DNA of 64,000 nucleotides from Clostridia bacterium. GTDB lineage: Bacteria; Bacillota; Clostridia; Christensenellales; Aristaeellaceae. Positions within the stretch are counted from its first letter, which is position 1; each line of letters begins with the position of its first letter. Below the pieces are notes generated by a model that worked only from the letters and a program-made list of their open reading frames with translations, did not search any database and was not told the origin of the DNA. The stretch spans positions 1-64,000 of the forward strand of contig JAFQOD010000028.1 of the NCBI GenBank assembly GCA_017395685.1, in the 5' to 3' direction. This document shows positions 52,581-61,018 of the stretch, piece by piece. A program made the position numbers and the translations under genes.

Positions 52581-54071
52581 TCAAAGAAGCTGCCGGCTGA
52601 TTTGATGATCCACCGGCATAAGCGCCTGCCGCGCGGAAAGAAAAATCTTTTTCAATTGCTGATAGCGATGGGCATTCTGTTCATCAGGAGGCGTCAGATG
52701 CTCCCCGCCGTGGAATTTCAGCACGGCATCATAGCCATCAAATACCCCTACCGCCTTCCCGGCAATCACCGCAATGCCCAGCGCCCCCGCATGGGCCGCC
52801 GCATCCGTGGTAACAATGGGAAGACCAAATACATCCGCCAGGATGCTGCGCCACATGAGGCTGTCGGCGCCGCCGCCCACCAGGCGGATTTTCTGAATAT
52901 TCAAAGGAGAATTGGCCTGCATAATGATTTTCAATATCAGATCCAGCTGCATGGCCACTCCCTCCGGAACGGCCCTGCACAGCTGGGCTGCCCCTGCAGA
53001 GGCGCTCAGGCCCAGGAAGGATCCCTTCAGCTGAGGATCCCAGAAGGGCGCCCTTTCCCCCATCAGATTGGGCAGAAACATCACCCCATCGGAACCGGGG
53101 GCCGTATGCAGCGCCATTTCGGCCATTTCATCATAGGAATAACGCAGAAGATTCTTCAGCCAGCTGAAGCTGAAGCCACCGGACTGCATGGTGCCGCTGT
53201 CCCTGAATCCATCCAGATACCGGATCTTGGCAATCCGCATCTGATCATCCAGCGAAGGCTGATTGGTAACGGAGCATACCCAGCTGGAAGTGCCCAGGCT
53301 GATATAGGTATCCCCTCGCTGGAATGCACCCGCGCCCAGGGTGGCAGCGCCGCCATCCCCTGTGCCCAGCACCACGGGGGTGCCGGCCCTGAGGCCGCAT
53401 TCCCTGGCCGCGTCCGCCAATATGCCCCCCAGCACCGTGCCAACAGGCAAAAGATCGGGCATCTTTTCCCGGTCAATGCCGGCAGCACCTATCAGCGCAG
53501 GGGACCAATCCGTTCCATTCAATTCCAGGGCGTGCATGAAGGCCGCCTCTTCCGGATCGGTGGCATAGCGCCCGGTAAGCTTGAGATTGATATAATCCTT
53601 AGCACTGAGGAAGCAATCGGTTTTTTTATATAGATCAGGCTGCTGCTGCCTGAACCTCTTCCATTTGGGCAGGGAATGATTGGGCGAAGGGCGCATCCCC
53701 ACCCGCCGGTAATATTCACCGGGCTGGAATGCCCCCTCCAATTCATCTGCCTGCTGCTGAGATCTTACATCTGCCCAGATTATGGCGGGGCAAAGGGGCC
53801 TGTCCCCCTGCACTGGCAGGCAGACCATCATCTGCCCGCTGAGGGAAACAGCCGCCACATCCCTGGAATCAATGCCCTCCATCAGGCTGCGGCTGGCCCG
53901 GCAGAAAGCCTGCCACCAATCAGCCGCCTGCTGTTCGGCCTTGCCCATGGCATTCGTATCCAATGGATAGCCCTGGGTCAGGGAACGGATAACGCCCTCT
54001 TCAGCCTCCACCAGAGTGGCCTTCAGGCTGGATGTGCCCAGATCATAAGCAGCAAAATAACGTTTTTTCAT
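52581..54071 (-). CDS. FGGY-family carbohydrate kinase (xylulokinase-like)
   Basis: A 496-residue sugar kinase of the FGGY family. Domain I starts YFAAYDLGTSSLKATLVE and has SLSGQMMVCLPV over the sugar site, where true xylulokinases read GQMHG; the ATP domain shows VLGTGDGGAATLGAG, ISLGTSSWV and LVGGGADSLMWRSILAD. The M-M in place of the usual M-H makes a substrate other than D-xylulose likely. It lies 14 bases before the CoA-transferase gene in the same transcript. The sugar is unknown; a ketose or polyol from the two dehydrogenases is plausible. Confidence 0.88.
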   Translation of the reverse strand: MKKRYFAAYDLGTSSLKATLVEAEEGVIRSLTQGYPLDTNAMGKAEQQAADWWQAFCRASRSLMEGIDSRDVAAVSLSGQMMVCLPVQGDRPLCPAIIWADVRSQQQADELEGAFQPGEYYRRVGMRPSPNHSLPKWKRFRQQQPDLYKKTDCFLSAKDYINLKLTGRYATDPEEAAFMHALELNGTDWSPALIGAAGIDREKMPDLLPVGTVLGGILADAARECGLRAGTPVVLGTGDGGAATLGAGAFQRGDTYISLGTSSWVCSVTNQPSLDDQMRIAKIRYLDGFRDSGTMQSGGFSFSWLKNLLRYSYDEMAEMALHTAPGSDGVMFLPNLMGERAPFWDPQLKGSFLGLSASAGAAQLCRAVPEGVAMQLDLILKIIMQANSPLNIQKIRLVGGGADSLMWRSILADVFGLPIVTTDAAAHAGALGIAVIAGKAVGVFDGYDAVLKFHGGEHLTPPDEQNAHRYQQLKKIFLSARQALMPVDHQISRQLL

Positions 54072-54092
54072 GGGGATGAATCCCCCTTTTTA

Positions 54093-55118
54093 TCAGAAAG
54101 TGAGTGCCACCTTGGTGGCCTTCTTGCTCTGGGTGAGGCGGAAGCCCTCTTCGAATTCTTCCACCGGCATTACATGGGAAACGAAATCATCCAGATTGAT
54201 GGCCCCGCTGCGCACAAATTCCACCACCCGGTTATGCACCGCATGCTCTTCGGGGAAAGTGGGCTTCTGAACAAACTGGATGCTCCAGTTATAGGGGGCC
54301 TTTTCCCAATCGATTTCGGTGCAGGTCTTGGGGGAAATGCCGTATACGCAGATCTTGCCGTTGAATTTGATCACCTGGAAGCCCGTATTGATCAGGGCAT
54401 TGATGCCCACGGCATCGATGAAAAGATCCACCCCGGAAGGATAGATGGCACGCACGGCGGAAACCACATCCTGCTTGGCGGGATTGATCAGAATATCCGC
54501 CCCCAGGCGCTGCGCCTTTGCCAGACGCTCTTCATCCAGATCGCTGACGATCAGCCCATTGACGCCCAGCAGCTTGCAGAAACGCACCATAGCCTGACCC
54601 ACCGGGCCGCAGCCATTGATCATTACGGTTTTGCCTTCCTGCACGCCAAACTGATTGAGGGCACTGAACACTTCCTTCAGGGTGATGATCATCATTGCCT
54701 TGACAGGATCGATATCCGGGGGCACAATCTGCTCCGCCATATGGGAAAGGGGCACGCCCTTTTCCCCATCCTCTACCCGGGCGAAATAATCAGTTACCAG
54801 AGCACGCTCGGAAAAGCCGCCCCAGCCATGATAATATTTATCGGTATCCTTCAGCTTGGCACGCAGGACATAATCGCCCACCTTATAATTGCGCACCTTT
54901 TCGCCCACTGCAATGATCTTGCCGCAGGCCTCATGCCCCAGCACGCAGGGATAGGTATCAAAGCCCTTGAAATGGCCCTCAATTACCTTGGTATCCGTGC
55001 CATTGCAGATGCCGCAGGAAACTACCTGCACCAGTGCATCATAGGGGCCCATTTCCGGTTCCGGAATATCATAAACCAGCTGGAGCTTGCCAAGCTCCGG
55101 AACGATCAAACCCTTCAT
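54093..55118 (-). CDS. Zinc-dependent medium-chain alcohol/polyol dehydrogenase
   Basis: A 341-residue MDR dehydrogenase. The catalytic zinc ligands are C35 (VVSCGICNGTD) and H62-E63 (LGHEACGKII); the structural-zinc four-cysteine lobe is missing, as in several sugar/threonine-type members. The dinucleotide site is VMINGCGPVGQAMVRFCKLLG, and the acidic D in LIVSDLDEERL suggests NAD rather than NADP. MKGLIVPEL at 55118 was taken as the start; it overlaps the GH105-like stop by four bases. It probably oxidises a polyol or sugar acid in this pathway. Confidence 0.9.
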   Translation of the reverse strand: MKGLIVPELGKLQLVYDIPEPEMGPYDALVQVVSCGICNGTDTKVIEGHFKGFDTYPCVLGHEACGKIIAVGEKVRNYKVGDYVLRAKLKDTDKYYHGWGGFSERALVTDYFARVEDGEKGVPLSHMAEQIVPPDIDPVKAMMIITLKEVFSALNQFGVQEGKTVMINGCGPVGQAMVRFCKLLGVNGLIVSDLDEERLAKAQRLGADILINPAKQDVVSAVRAIYPSGVDLFIDAVGINALINTGFQVIKFNGKICVYGISPKTCTEIDWEKAPYNWSIQFVQKPTFPEEHAVHNRVVEFVRSGAINLDDFVSHVMPVEEFEEGFRLTQSKKATKVALTF

Positions 55119-56092
55119 TTGGTTTCCTGCCTTTCTTTTTCGCTGATGGTAAAATCCCGGCATGCCGCCTCCATGATCAGGAAGAAGGATTGCCCATTGG
55201 GGGAAGAACGGGTATAGGGGTTGCGGCGGGCTACATCCTCCACAAAGCCGTATTCATCCACCCGCTGATGGAAGGCCATCCGCAGCCGGTTGGCGATGGG
55301 CAGATAACGGCCCCGGTCAATCAGATTCTTCGCCAGCAGCCGATACAGCACCCCCGCCAGAATCAGCGCACCATTCATGGCCACATGGGTATTGGGATCA
55401 TCATAGGTGCAGTGGGAATAGCCATCCTCACCAGTTACCCGCAGCATGCCTTCCACCACCAGCATGGTTTTGCGCACCAGTTCATCCCGTTCCGCCTTCA
55501 TATTTTCAGGCAGCGCCAGTGCCACCCGGGCCATGCCCGCAATAGCAAAGCCGTTGCAGATGCTGCGGAAATTGGGCCAGGCCACCTGCTTTTTGGCGTC
55601 ATCCCACATCCAGTGCATCAATTGATGCTCCGGATTATACAGGCAATCCCAATAGCCGTTTACCTGGCGGATGGCCTCCTCATATTCCCCGGCAATGGCC
55701 AGGAAGGGGGGCAGCATATACATGGAATCCAGCCAGAATTCCGGGGCGCGGGTCACGTGATAGACGATGCCGTTTTCATTGCGGGGAGCATGATGCAGGG
55801 CATAATCCAGCATCTTATCAAAAGCATGCTTGAACTGCACATCCCCGGTATATTTCCATGCGGCAAGCAGGCCCTCCCCTGCACAGCACGGATCGGTCAC
55901 CAGCGCCTTTTCATCCCCGTTCTGGATGCAAACGCGGCCATCAGAAAGGCTCATCACAATGGCCTGCTTGGCCATCACGACCAATTCATCATAAGCGCCG
56001 AATTCAAACAGTGCCTGCATGGCCTCCCCATGCTCCCAGCAGCGGCGCTGGAAAGACATCAGCGCCCGGATGACCTTATCGGTGATCTGCAT
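55115..56092 (-). CDS. GH88/GH105-like unsaturated glycuronyl hydrolase fold protein
   Basis: A 325-residue (alpha/alpha)6-barrel protein without signal peptide. FWLDSMYMLPPFLA (D122) matches the GH105/GH88 catalytic aspartate segment, and VTDPCCAGEGLLAAWKYTGD and WDDAKKQVAWPNF are other barrel motifs. GH105 enzymes hydrate the double bond of unsaturated galacturonyl-rhamnose units from pectin. The protein is at the short end for the family and some motifs are altered, so substrate or activity may have shifted. Overlaps the dehydrogenase gene. Confidence 0.78.
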   Translation of the reverse strand: MQITDKVIRALMSFQRRCWEHGEAMQALFEFGAYDELVVMAKQAIVMSLSDGRVCIQNGDEKALVTDPCCAGEGLLAAWKYTGDVQFKHAFDKMLDYALHHAPRNENGIVYHVTRAPEFWLDSMYMLPPFLAIAGEYEEAIRQVNGYWDCLYNPEHQLMHWMWDDAKKQVAWPNFRSICNGFAIAGMARVALALPENMKAERDELVRKTMLVVEGMLRVTGEDGYSHCTYDDPNTHVAMNGALILAGVLYRLLAKNLIDRGRYLPIANRLRMAFHQRVDEYGFVEDVARRNPYTRSSPNGQSFFLIMEAACRDFTISEKERQETK

Positions 56093-56105
56093 GCTATCAT
56101 TCTCC

Positions 56106-56861
56106 TCAGCGATACAGTTCCACGCTGAATTTTACCCTGTTGCCGCAGTAGTAAGACGTGCTGTACTCAACGGGCTCATCCGTATCGGTGTAGCCCACGG
56201 TACGCACCAGCGAAACTGCATTATTTGTTGCGATATGAAGTAATTTTGCCACCTGCGGCGTGGCATTGGCCGCCTCAATCTGGCGGTTTACCCGATGGAC
56301 ATGAATGCCGTAAATCCTTTCCAGGGTGGAATAAAGCGTCGCCTGGGAAAGATCCTCCTGCAAAAGCTGTGCACAGCGGGTATATGGCAGATAGGTTTCC
56401 TGATACAGGATGGGATCCCCATTGGCATAGCGGACACGTTTGAGCTCGATCAATTCTTCGCTCTTATCCAGGCCCAGCTTTTCCTTTACATCCACCCTGC
56501 CTTCCACCTTTTTCAGGCTCAGCAGCTGGGTGGTGGGGATCAGCCCCTGCTCTTCCATTTCTTCATTAAAGGTTTTCAGCCGTTTCAAAAATTTCGCATC
56601 AATTTTGGGAGAGGAAACAAAAGTGCCCTTACCCTTGCAGCGTTCCAGATATCCTTCCACTACCAGTTCATTGAGTGCCTGGCGTACGGTGGGGCGGCTG
56701 ATATGCAGATTTTCCACCAGATCATTTTCCGCCGGAATCAGATCGCCTTCCACCAGCTTTCCGGATTGAATCATATCCTTCAGCTGGGTTTTTAACTGAA
56801 AATACAGAGGAATGGGGGTACTTTTATCAATGGGCTTCAGATCATAAATGGTGCAGGGCAC
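56106..56861 (-). CDS. GntR-family regulator with UTRA ligand domain
   Basis: A 251-residue HutC-type regulator. The winged HTH covers about residues 15-80 (PIPLYFQLKTQLKDMIQSGKL, then ISRPTVRQALNELVVEGYLERCKGKGTFV); the UTRA sensor follows (LKRVRYANGDPILYQETYLPY, and VRTVGYTDTDEPVEYSTSYYCG). A GTG start at 56861 sits eight bases after GGAG; a GTG at 56870 is possible. It lies inside the operon it most likely controls. Its presumed operators, core ATGTCNTTACAT, occur at 57896-57907 and 62485-62496. The effector is presumably a pathway sugar or phosphate. Confidence 0.93.
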   Translation of the reverse strand: MPCTIYDLKPIDKSTPIPLYFQLKTQLKDMIQSGKLVEGDLIPAENDLVENLHISRPTVRQALNELVVEGYLERCKGKGTFVSSPKIDAKFLKRLKTFNEEMEEQGLIPTTQLLSLKKVEGRVDVKEKLGLDKSEELIELKRVRYANGDPILYQETYLPYTRCAQLLQEDLSQATLYSTLERIYGIHVHRVNRQIEAANATPQVAKLLHIATNNAVSLVRTVGYTDTDEPVEYSTSYYCGNRVKFSVELYR

Positions 56862-56879
56862 AGGTGTCACTCCAATCTG

Positions 56880-57866
56880 TTATATTTCAAGCTGCGCCAT
56901 GGTGGCGGGCATTTCATGAGCGGTATTGACCTTGCCGGGGCCCACCGAAAGATCGAAGCAGGAGGCAATCAGTTTGCCCTGCCAGATAATCGGTTCGCCG
57001 GGCTGATCCAATTCACCGTTAAAGCCATCGGTATCAGGGCTCTGGGCCAGACGCTCCAGTTTTCCATCGGGCGTCATTTTTACAATGGCGTTCACCCTGA
57101 AATCAGCAATATACAGATTATCGTGTTCGTCGAAGATCATTCCATCCGTGCTGGTAAGCTCCTGCGGATCACGGGCGAAGGGAACATTTTCCTTCAGGCT
57201 TCCGTCTTCATTGAAGGTGATTTTATAAATTTCCCCGTCTCCGAAATTGCCAACGAACAATTCCCCTTTGGAGTTGAACGCAATCCCGTCAGCGCCATAG
57301 CGCCCGTTGAGATTCTGCGTGATAAAGGTAGCGAAAAGATGCTCATCCTCCAGCGTGTTCTTCACATGGATATCATGATCATCCAGGGCAAAGCGGTATA
57401 CCGCACTGATCATGCGGCCCTGTTCGTCGGGCACACGGGTCATCTTGCTCTGGGTTACATACATGTAATTGCCGCGGATCCGGATGCCGTTGGGATGTTC
57501 CATCTGATCCGCCACCACCGTGCAGGAGAGAATCTCGCCGGAAGGCGAAGCCTTGATCTTGAGCACCCGGCCCTTGAACTGCAGCGCAGGATCCTTCTTC
57601 CATCCCTGATTATCACAGATGTAAAGGTAGCCTTCCCTGTCAAATTCAATGCCCATATTGCGGGCCAGGCCGGTTTCGGGATGCACGGGAACATCAAACC
57701 ATTTGGTGATGCTGTGATCCTTTCCAATGCGGATCATGCAGCCGGAAAGATCATCCTGTGCATAATTGGGGCAGGATACAATCAGATCCCCATTCTGATC
57801 AATGGCCATACCATCGGGCGTGCAAACATATTCAGGCAGCAAAGCAAATAACGATGTATCTTTCAT
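56880..57866 (-). CDS. SMP-30/gluconolactonase-family protein
   Basis: A 328-residue six-bladed beta-propeller. Calcium-site residues fit the family: PEYVCTPDGMAIDQNGDLIV, EHPNGIRIRGNYMYVTQS, GADGIAFNSKGELFVGNFGDGE and STDGMIFDEHDNLYIADFRVNAIVKM. Members hydrolyse sugar lactones, so it would open a lactone produced by one of the dehydrogenases here. No signal peptide. AAAGGAGG precedes the ATG at 57866. First gene of the second unit of the cluster, just after the GntR-type operator. Confidence 0.92.
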   Translation of the reverse strand: MKDTSLFALLPEYVCTPDGMAIDQNGDLIVSCPNYAQDDLSGCMIRIGKDHSITKWFDVPVHPETGLARNMGIEFDREGYLYICDNQGWKKDPALQFKGRVLKIKASPSGEILSCTVVADQMEHPNGIRIRGNYMYVTQSKMTRVPDEQGRMISAVYRFALDDHDIHVKNTLEDEHLFATFITQNLNGRYGADGIAFNSKGELFVGNFGDGEIYKITFNEDGSLKENVPFARDPQELTSTDGMIFDEHDNLYIADFRVNAIVKMTPDGKLERLAQSPDTDGFNGELDQPGEPIIWQGKLIASCFDLSVGPGKVNTAHEMPATMAQLEI

Positions 57867-57892
57867 GGATATCCTCCTTTGGTTCATATATC

Positions 57893-57910
57893 ACAATGTC
57901 CTTACATTGT
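57893..57910. promoter_or_regulatory. GntR-type operator before the SMP-30 gene
   Basis: ACAATGT-CCTT-ACATTGT, a perfect 7-base inverted repeat starting a few bases after the predicted transcription start. Its core ATGTCCTTACAT (57896-57907) recurs as ATGTCTTTACAT at 62485-62496. Confidence 0.78.
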
Positions 57911-57917
57911 AATATTG

Positions 57918-57946
57918 AATATAACACACTTTGCCCTGCCCGTCAA
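57918..57946 (-). promoter_or_regulatory. Promoter of the SMP-30/GntR/CoA-biotin operon
   Basis: Minus-strand TTGACG (57946-57941) and TATATT (57923-57918) with a 17-base spacer; start near 57911. Confidence 0.78.
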
Positions 57947-58021
57947 CTCCGCAGCTGCTTAAGCGCAACCATTTATGATATGTCTGGTTTCCTTCTCCTT
58001 TCCGAAATAAAAGGGCTGTAA

Positions 58022-58696
58022 TCAGCGGTTGTTTGCCGCATCGCAGATCAGCTTGGCGGAGCGATAATTGATGCCAAAGCGGCTGACGCCCAGATCCAGC
58101 ATCCGATCCACCGTTTCCAGATTGCGGATGCCGCCGGCAGCCTTTACCCACACCTTGCCCTTGGCGGCCTTCATGATGGTTTCCACATGATGGATGGTGG
58201 TGCCCCCTTCCATGCCGGTGGCGCTCTTTACGCAATCCGCGCCGGAAGCAATCACCAATTCAACCGCCTTGATGATTTCCTCATCGCTCTGCAGAGGCGC
58301 TTCGATGATCACCTTCAGGGCATGTTCCCGGCCGATAGCGTCCTTTACGGTGCCGATATCCCGCACCACATCATCATACATGCCGGATTTGAAATAGCTC
58401 AGATTCATCACCATATCGATTTCCTGGGCGCCCAGATCAATGGCCCACTTGGCGCAGGCAGCCTTTACATGGGTGGGATCAGCGCCGGACCAGCGGCAGC
58501 AGCCGAAGCCGGGATTTACCCCGGAGCCCTTCAGATTTTCCACCAGGTAAGGGAAATAGCTTGCCGGGGCATTGATGGCAAAAAACTTATATTCCTTTGC
58601 CTGGGCAATCATTTCATCCACATCGCGCTTGGTTGCAAGGGTGGATACGTCCGTAGAATCGATCATCCTTGCCAGTTCACGACCATTCATTGCCAT
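58022..58696 (-). CDS. deoC: DeoC-like class I aldolase (deoxyribose-phosphate aldolase family)
   Basis: A 224-residue TIM-barrel aldolase. The Schiff-base lysine is K157 (ADCVKSATGMEGG), with D94 (QEIDMVMNLS) and K185 (WVKAAGGIRN) as the other catalytic residues. Classic DeoC splits deoxyribose-5-phosphate to acetaldehyde and glyceraldehyde-3-phosphate. The N-terminus (MIDSTDVSTLATKRDVDEM) and several pocket residues differ from nucleoside-salvage DeoC, and the sugar-acid context suggests another phosphosugar, so the symbol denotes the family rather than the pathway. GGAGAG ribosome site. Confidence 0.85.
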   Translation of the reverse strand: MAMNGRELARMIDSTDVSTLATKRDVDEMIAQAKEYKFFAINAPASYFPYLVENLKGSGVNPGFGCCRWSGADPTHVKAACAKWAIDLGAQEIDMVMNLSYFKSGMYDDVVRDIGTVKDAIGREHALKVIIEAPLQSDEEIIKAVELVIASGADCVKSATGMEGGTTIHHVETIMKAAKGKVWVKAAGGIRNLETVDRMLDLGVSRFGINYRSAKLICDAANNR

Positions 58697-58725
58697 GCTT
58701 TTCTCTCCTATCTTACTTATTTACA

Positions 58726-59202
58726 TTATTTCACAACAATCAGCGGCTGATCATCGCCGGAAAGCCGCCACAGCTTAGCATCATTTTCCCAGGTAGCCGC
58801 TTCGCTGAGAATCAGCACATGCACGGGCTGATCCTCCAGGGGGAATTGCCGGCCATGCACCACCCCGGGATGGAGATGCACCATGGTGCCCTTGGGAATG
58901 ATAAAGGCGTCAAACTGCTCCGGATCCGGTGTTTCACAGGGCTCGCCCACATAAATCACCATATCCCCATCCAGGGGCAGGCGCAGTTCCGATGTGGCGG
59001 CATGATATTCATACCAGGGGATCCTCATCTCGCAAGGGCAGGCATAGCCCACCGAGGCGCCCATTTCCGCCATCGGCTTCCATACCAGCCGATCGGGGAA
59101 GAAGGCGGACTGCAGATCCTTTCCCTGCTCCAGCATATTACAGAAATGGCCGTATTTGCTGAAATTCTCCTGGGTCAGTTCCTTTACCACAATCTTCTTC
59201 AT
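58726..59202 (-). CDS. AllA-like (ureidoglycolate lyase family) beta-barrel protein
   Basis: A 158-residue cupin-like protein. The start IVVKELTQENFSKYGHFCNML and the block FDAFIIPKGTMVHLHPGVVHGRQFPL match the ureidoglycolate lyase (AllA) family, whose enzymes act on short hydroxy-/ureido-acids. No purine-degradation genes are nearby; it lies between the permease and DeoC-like genes, so a sugar-acid or small-acid substrate is more likely. A GGGGTGATGGC context precedes the ATG. Confidence 0.75.
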   Translation of the reverse strand: MKKIVVKELTQENFSKYGHFCNMLEQGKDLQSAFFPDRLVWKPMAEMGASVGYACPCEMRIPWYEYHAATSELRLPLDGDMVIYVGEPCETPDPEQFDAFIIPKGTMVHLHPGVVHGRQFPLEDQPVHVLILSEAATWENDAKLWRLSGDDQPLIVVK

Positions 59203-59206
59203 GCCA

Positions 59207-60031
59207 TCACCCCTTTACAGAACCGGCGGCAATGCCCTTGATAAAGCTCTTGGAGAAAATGGCGAAGATGATCAGCAGGGGCAGCACGGCCCAGGTAAGC
59301 GCCGCCATGCGCCCGCCGATATCGAAGCGGAATTCCGAAATCAGATTGGATACGAACAGTGGAATGGTGAACATATCATTGTTGTTGATGATCAGCATGG
59401 GCAGGGTGTAATTATTCCAGGACCACATGAACAACAGAATGGAAATGGTGGACACCGCAGGAATAATGAAGGGGAACACCAGCGAAATCATGATGCGGGG
59501 CTCTGACGCGCCGTCGATCCGTCCGCTTTCGATGATTTCCATGGGCACGGAATCCTTCATGAACTGCACCATGAAAAACGCGGTAAAAGGATGGGCCAGC
59601 CAGGTGAATACCAGGGGCCAAAGGGTATTGGTCAGGTGCAGAACGCGCATTTCCATGATATAGCCGATGGTGCTGATCTGGCCGGGCAGCATCATGGTCA
59701 CCACGATCAGACCTTCCAGGAATTTGCGTGCCTTGAAGCGATACTTGGTGATGGCATAGGAAATCAGCACGCTGTTAAATGCACTGCCTACGATGGAGAA
59801 GATGGTTACAAAAGCACTGTTGCCATAGGTTCGCAGGAAGTTGCTCTGCAAAAGCGTCCGTGTATTTTCAAAAAAGCTGCTTCCAAACCAGAAGGGCAGG
59901 GTTTTCATCAATTCTTCTGTAGTATAGGATCCCATAACGGGCAGCACATAGAAGGGAAACAGGCAGATGAAAGAAATGATGGCAAAGAAGATAACCGTCA
60001 GAACCCGGATGATAATCTTGCTTACTTTCAT
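59207..60031 (-). CDS. Carbohydrate ABC transporter permease (MalG type)
   Basis: A 274-residue permease with six predicted helices, starting IIIRVLTVIFFAIISFICLFPF. The EAA loop reads PMEIIESGRIDGASEPRI, a slightly altered form, and the C-terminal FIKGIAAGSVKG is family-typical. It pairs with the MalF-type gene upstream (one-base overlap) and is followed by the AllA-like gene with a four-base gap. No ATPase gene is in the cluster, so a shared MsmX-like ATPase is expected. Confidence 0.92.
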   Translation of the reverse strand: MKVSKIIIRVLTVIFFAIISFICLFPFYVLPVMGSYTTEELMKTLPFWFGSSFFENTRTLLQSNFLRTYGNSAFVTIFSIVGSAFNSVLISYAITKYRFKARKFLEGLIVVTMMLPGQISTIGYIMEMRVLHLTNTLWPLVFTWLAHPFTAFFMVQFMKDSVPMEIIESGRIDGASEPRIMISLVFPFIIPAVSTISILLFMWSWNNYTLPMLIINNNDMFTIPLFVSNLISEFRFDIGGRMAALTWAVLPLLIIFAIFSKSFIKGIAAGSVKG

Positions 60032-60954
60032 CAGGCATCCGCCCCCTTTCTGTTGGAGATGCGCCTGGAAACAAATGAGAATACCAGAATAATCACAAAC
60101 AGAATGTAGCACAGCGCAGCGCCGTAGCCCAGCCGCATCTTATTGGCAAACGCATCATTGATGAATTTCCAGATGATGGTGTAGGCGGAATATCCGGGGC
60201 CGCCGGTGGCCGTGGTGGTGCCGGCATAGAGCTGCTTGGGAATTTCATAGAGCTGCATGCCGTTGATAATCGAGGTCATAATCAGGAAGATCGTCAGGTT
60301 ATTGAGCTGAGGCACTGTGATGCGGGAGAAAAGCTGCCATTCATTGGCGCCGTCAATCCGTGCCGCCTCATAAATATCAGGGGAAATGGCCGTCATACCA
60401 GCCATGTAGATTACCATGCAATAGCCAAAGTGGCGCCATACCTGCAGCATCACGATGATCATACGGGTCATGGTGGGATTCTGCAGGAAATAGATGCCTT
60501 CATCAATCAGACCGATACTGATCAGGAATTCGTTGATATAGCCGTACTGCCAGTCAAACAGGTTGGAAAAGATGGAACCGATGGCAATAGGGGCGATGAT
60601 ATAGGGAAGGAAAAATACCGTTTCGAATGCACGCTTGGTGCGCTTGAGGGAGAAAACCGCATTGGCCAGCACCAGGCCCAGAATGGTCTGGATCGGCACG
60701 GAAAGCAGCATGAACTGGATGGTATTCCAGATGGCTTTCCAGAACAGCTTATCTTTAAACAGCAGATCCCGGTAATTGGCCAGGCCCACGAAATTCATGG
60801 CCTTGATGCCATTCCAATCAAAGAAGCTGAGGAAGAAGGAATAGAAGGTGGGATACAGGGTAAAGGCGACATAACACAGCACGTAGGGGGCTGCAAGCAG
60901 GTATGGCCAAGCCTTGTGCATACTCTGCTTTTTGATTTTGATTGACTTGTCCAT
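60031..60954 (-). CDS. Carbohydrate ABC transporter permease (MalF/LplB type)
   Basis: A 307-residue permease. First helix AWPYLLAAPYVLCYVAFTLYPTFYSFFLSF, EAA loop DIYEAARIDGANEWQLF, and six predicted helices overall. It partners with the MalG-type permease and the binding protein encoded just upstream. The gap to the binding-protein gene contains a UUCG-capped hairpin, which probably sets the expression ratio. Confidence 0.93.
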   Translation of the reverse strand: MDKSIKIKKQSMHKAWPYLLAAPYVLCYVAFTLYPTFYSFFLSFFDWNGIKAMNFVGLANYRDLLFKDKLFWKAIWNTIQFMLLSVPIQTILGLVLANAVFSLKRTKRAFETVFFLPYIIAPIAIGSIFSNLFDWQYGYINEFLISIGLIDEGIYFLQNPTMTRMIIVMLQVWRHFGYCMVIYMAGMTAISPDIYEAARIDGANEWQLFSRITVPQLNNLTIFLIMTSIINGMQLYEIPKQLYAGTTTATGGPGYSAYTIIWKFINDAFANKMRLGYGAALCYILFVIILVFSFVSRRISNRKGADA

Positions 60955-60974
60955 AAGCCTCTCCTTCTTGGGCC

Positions 60975-61000
60975 CCGGCGCATCCCGAAGGATGCGCCGG
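60975..61000 (-). other. UUCG-tetraloop hairpin after the binding-protein gene
   Basis: On the minus strand CCGGCGCATCC and GGATGCGCCGG form an 11-base-pair stem capped by TTCG, the extra-stable C(UUCG)G tetraloop. No T-run follows. It resembles, in position, the hairpin at 2774-2803. Confidence 0.85.
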
Positions 61001-61018
61001 AGCGAATTTCGTTCCGAA

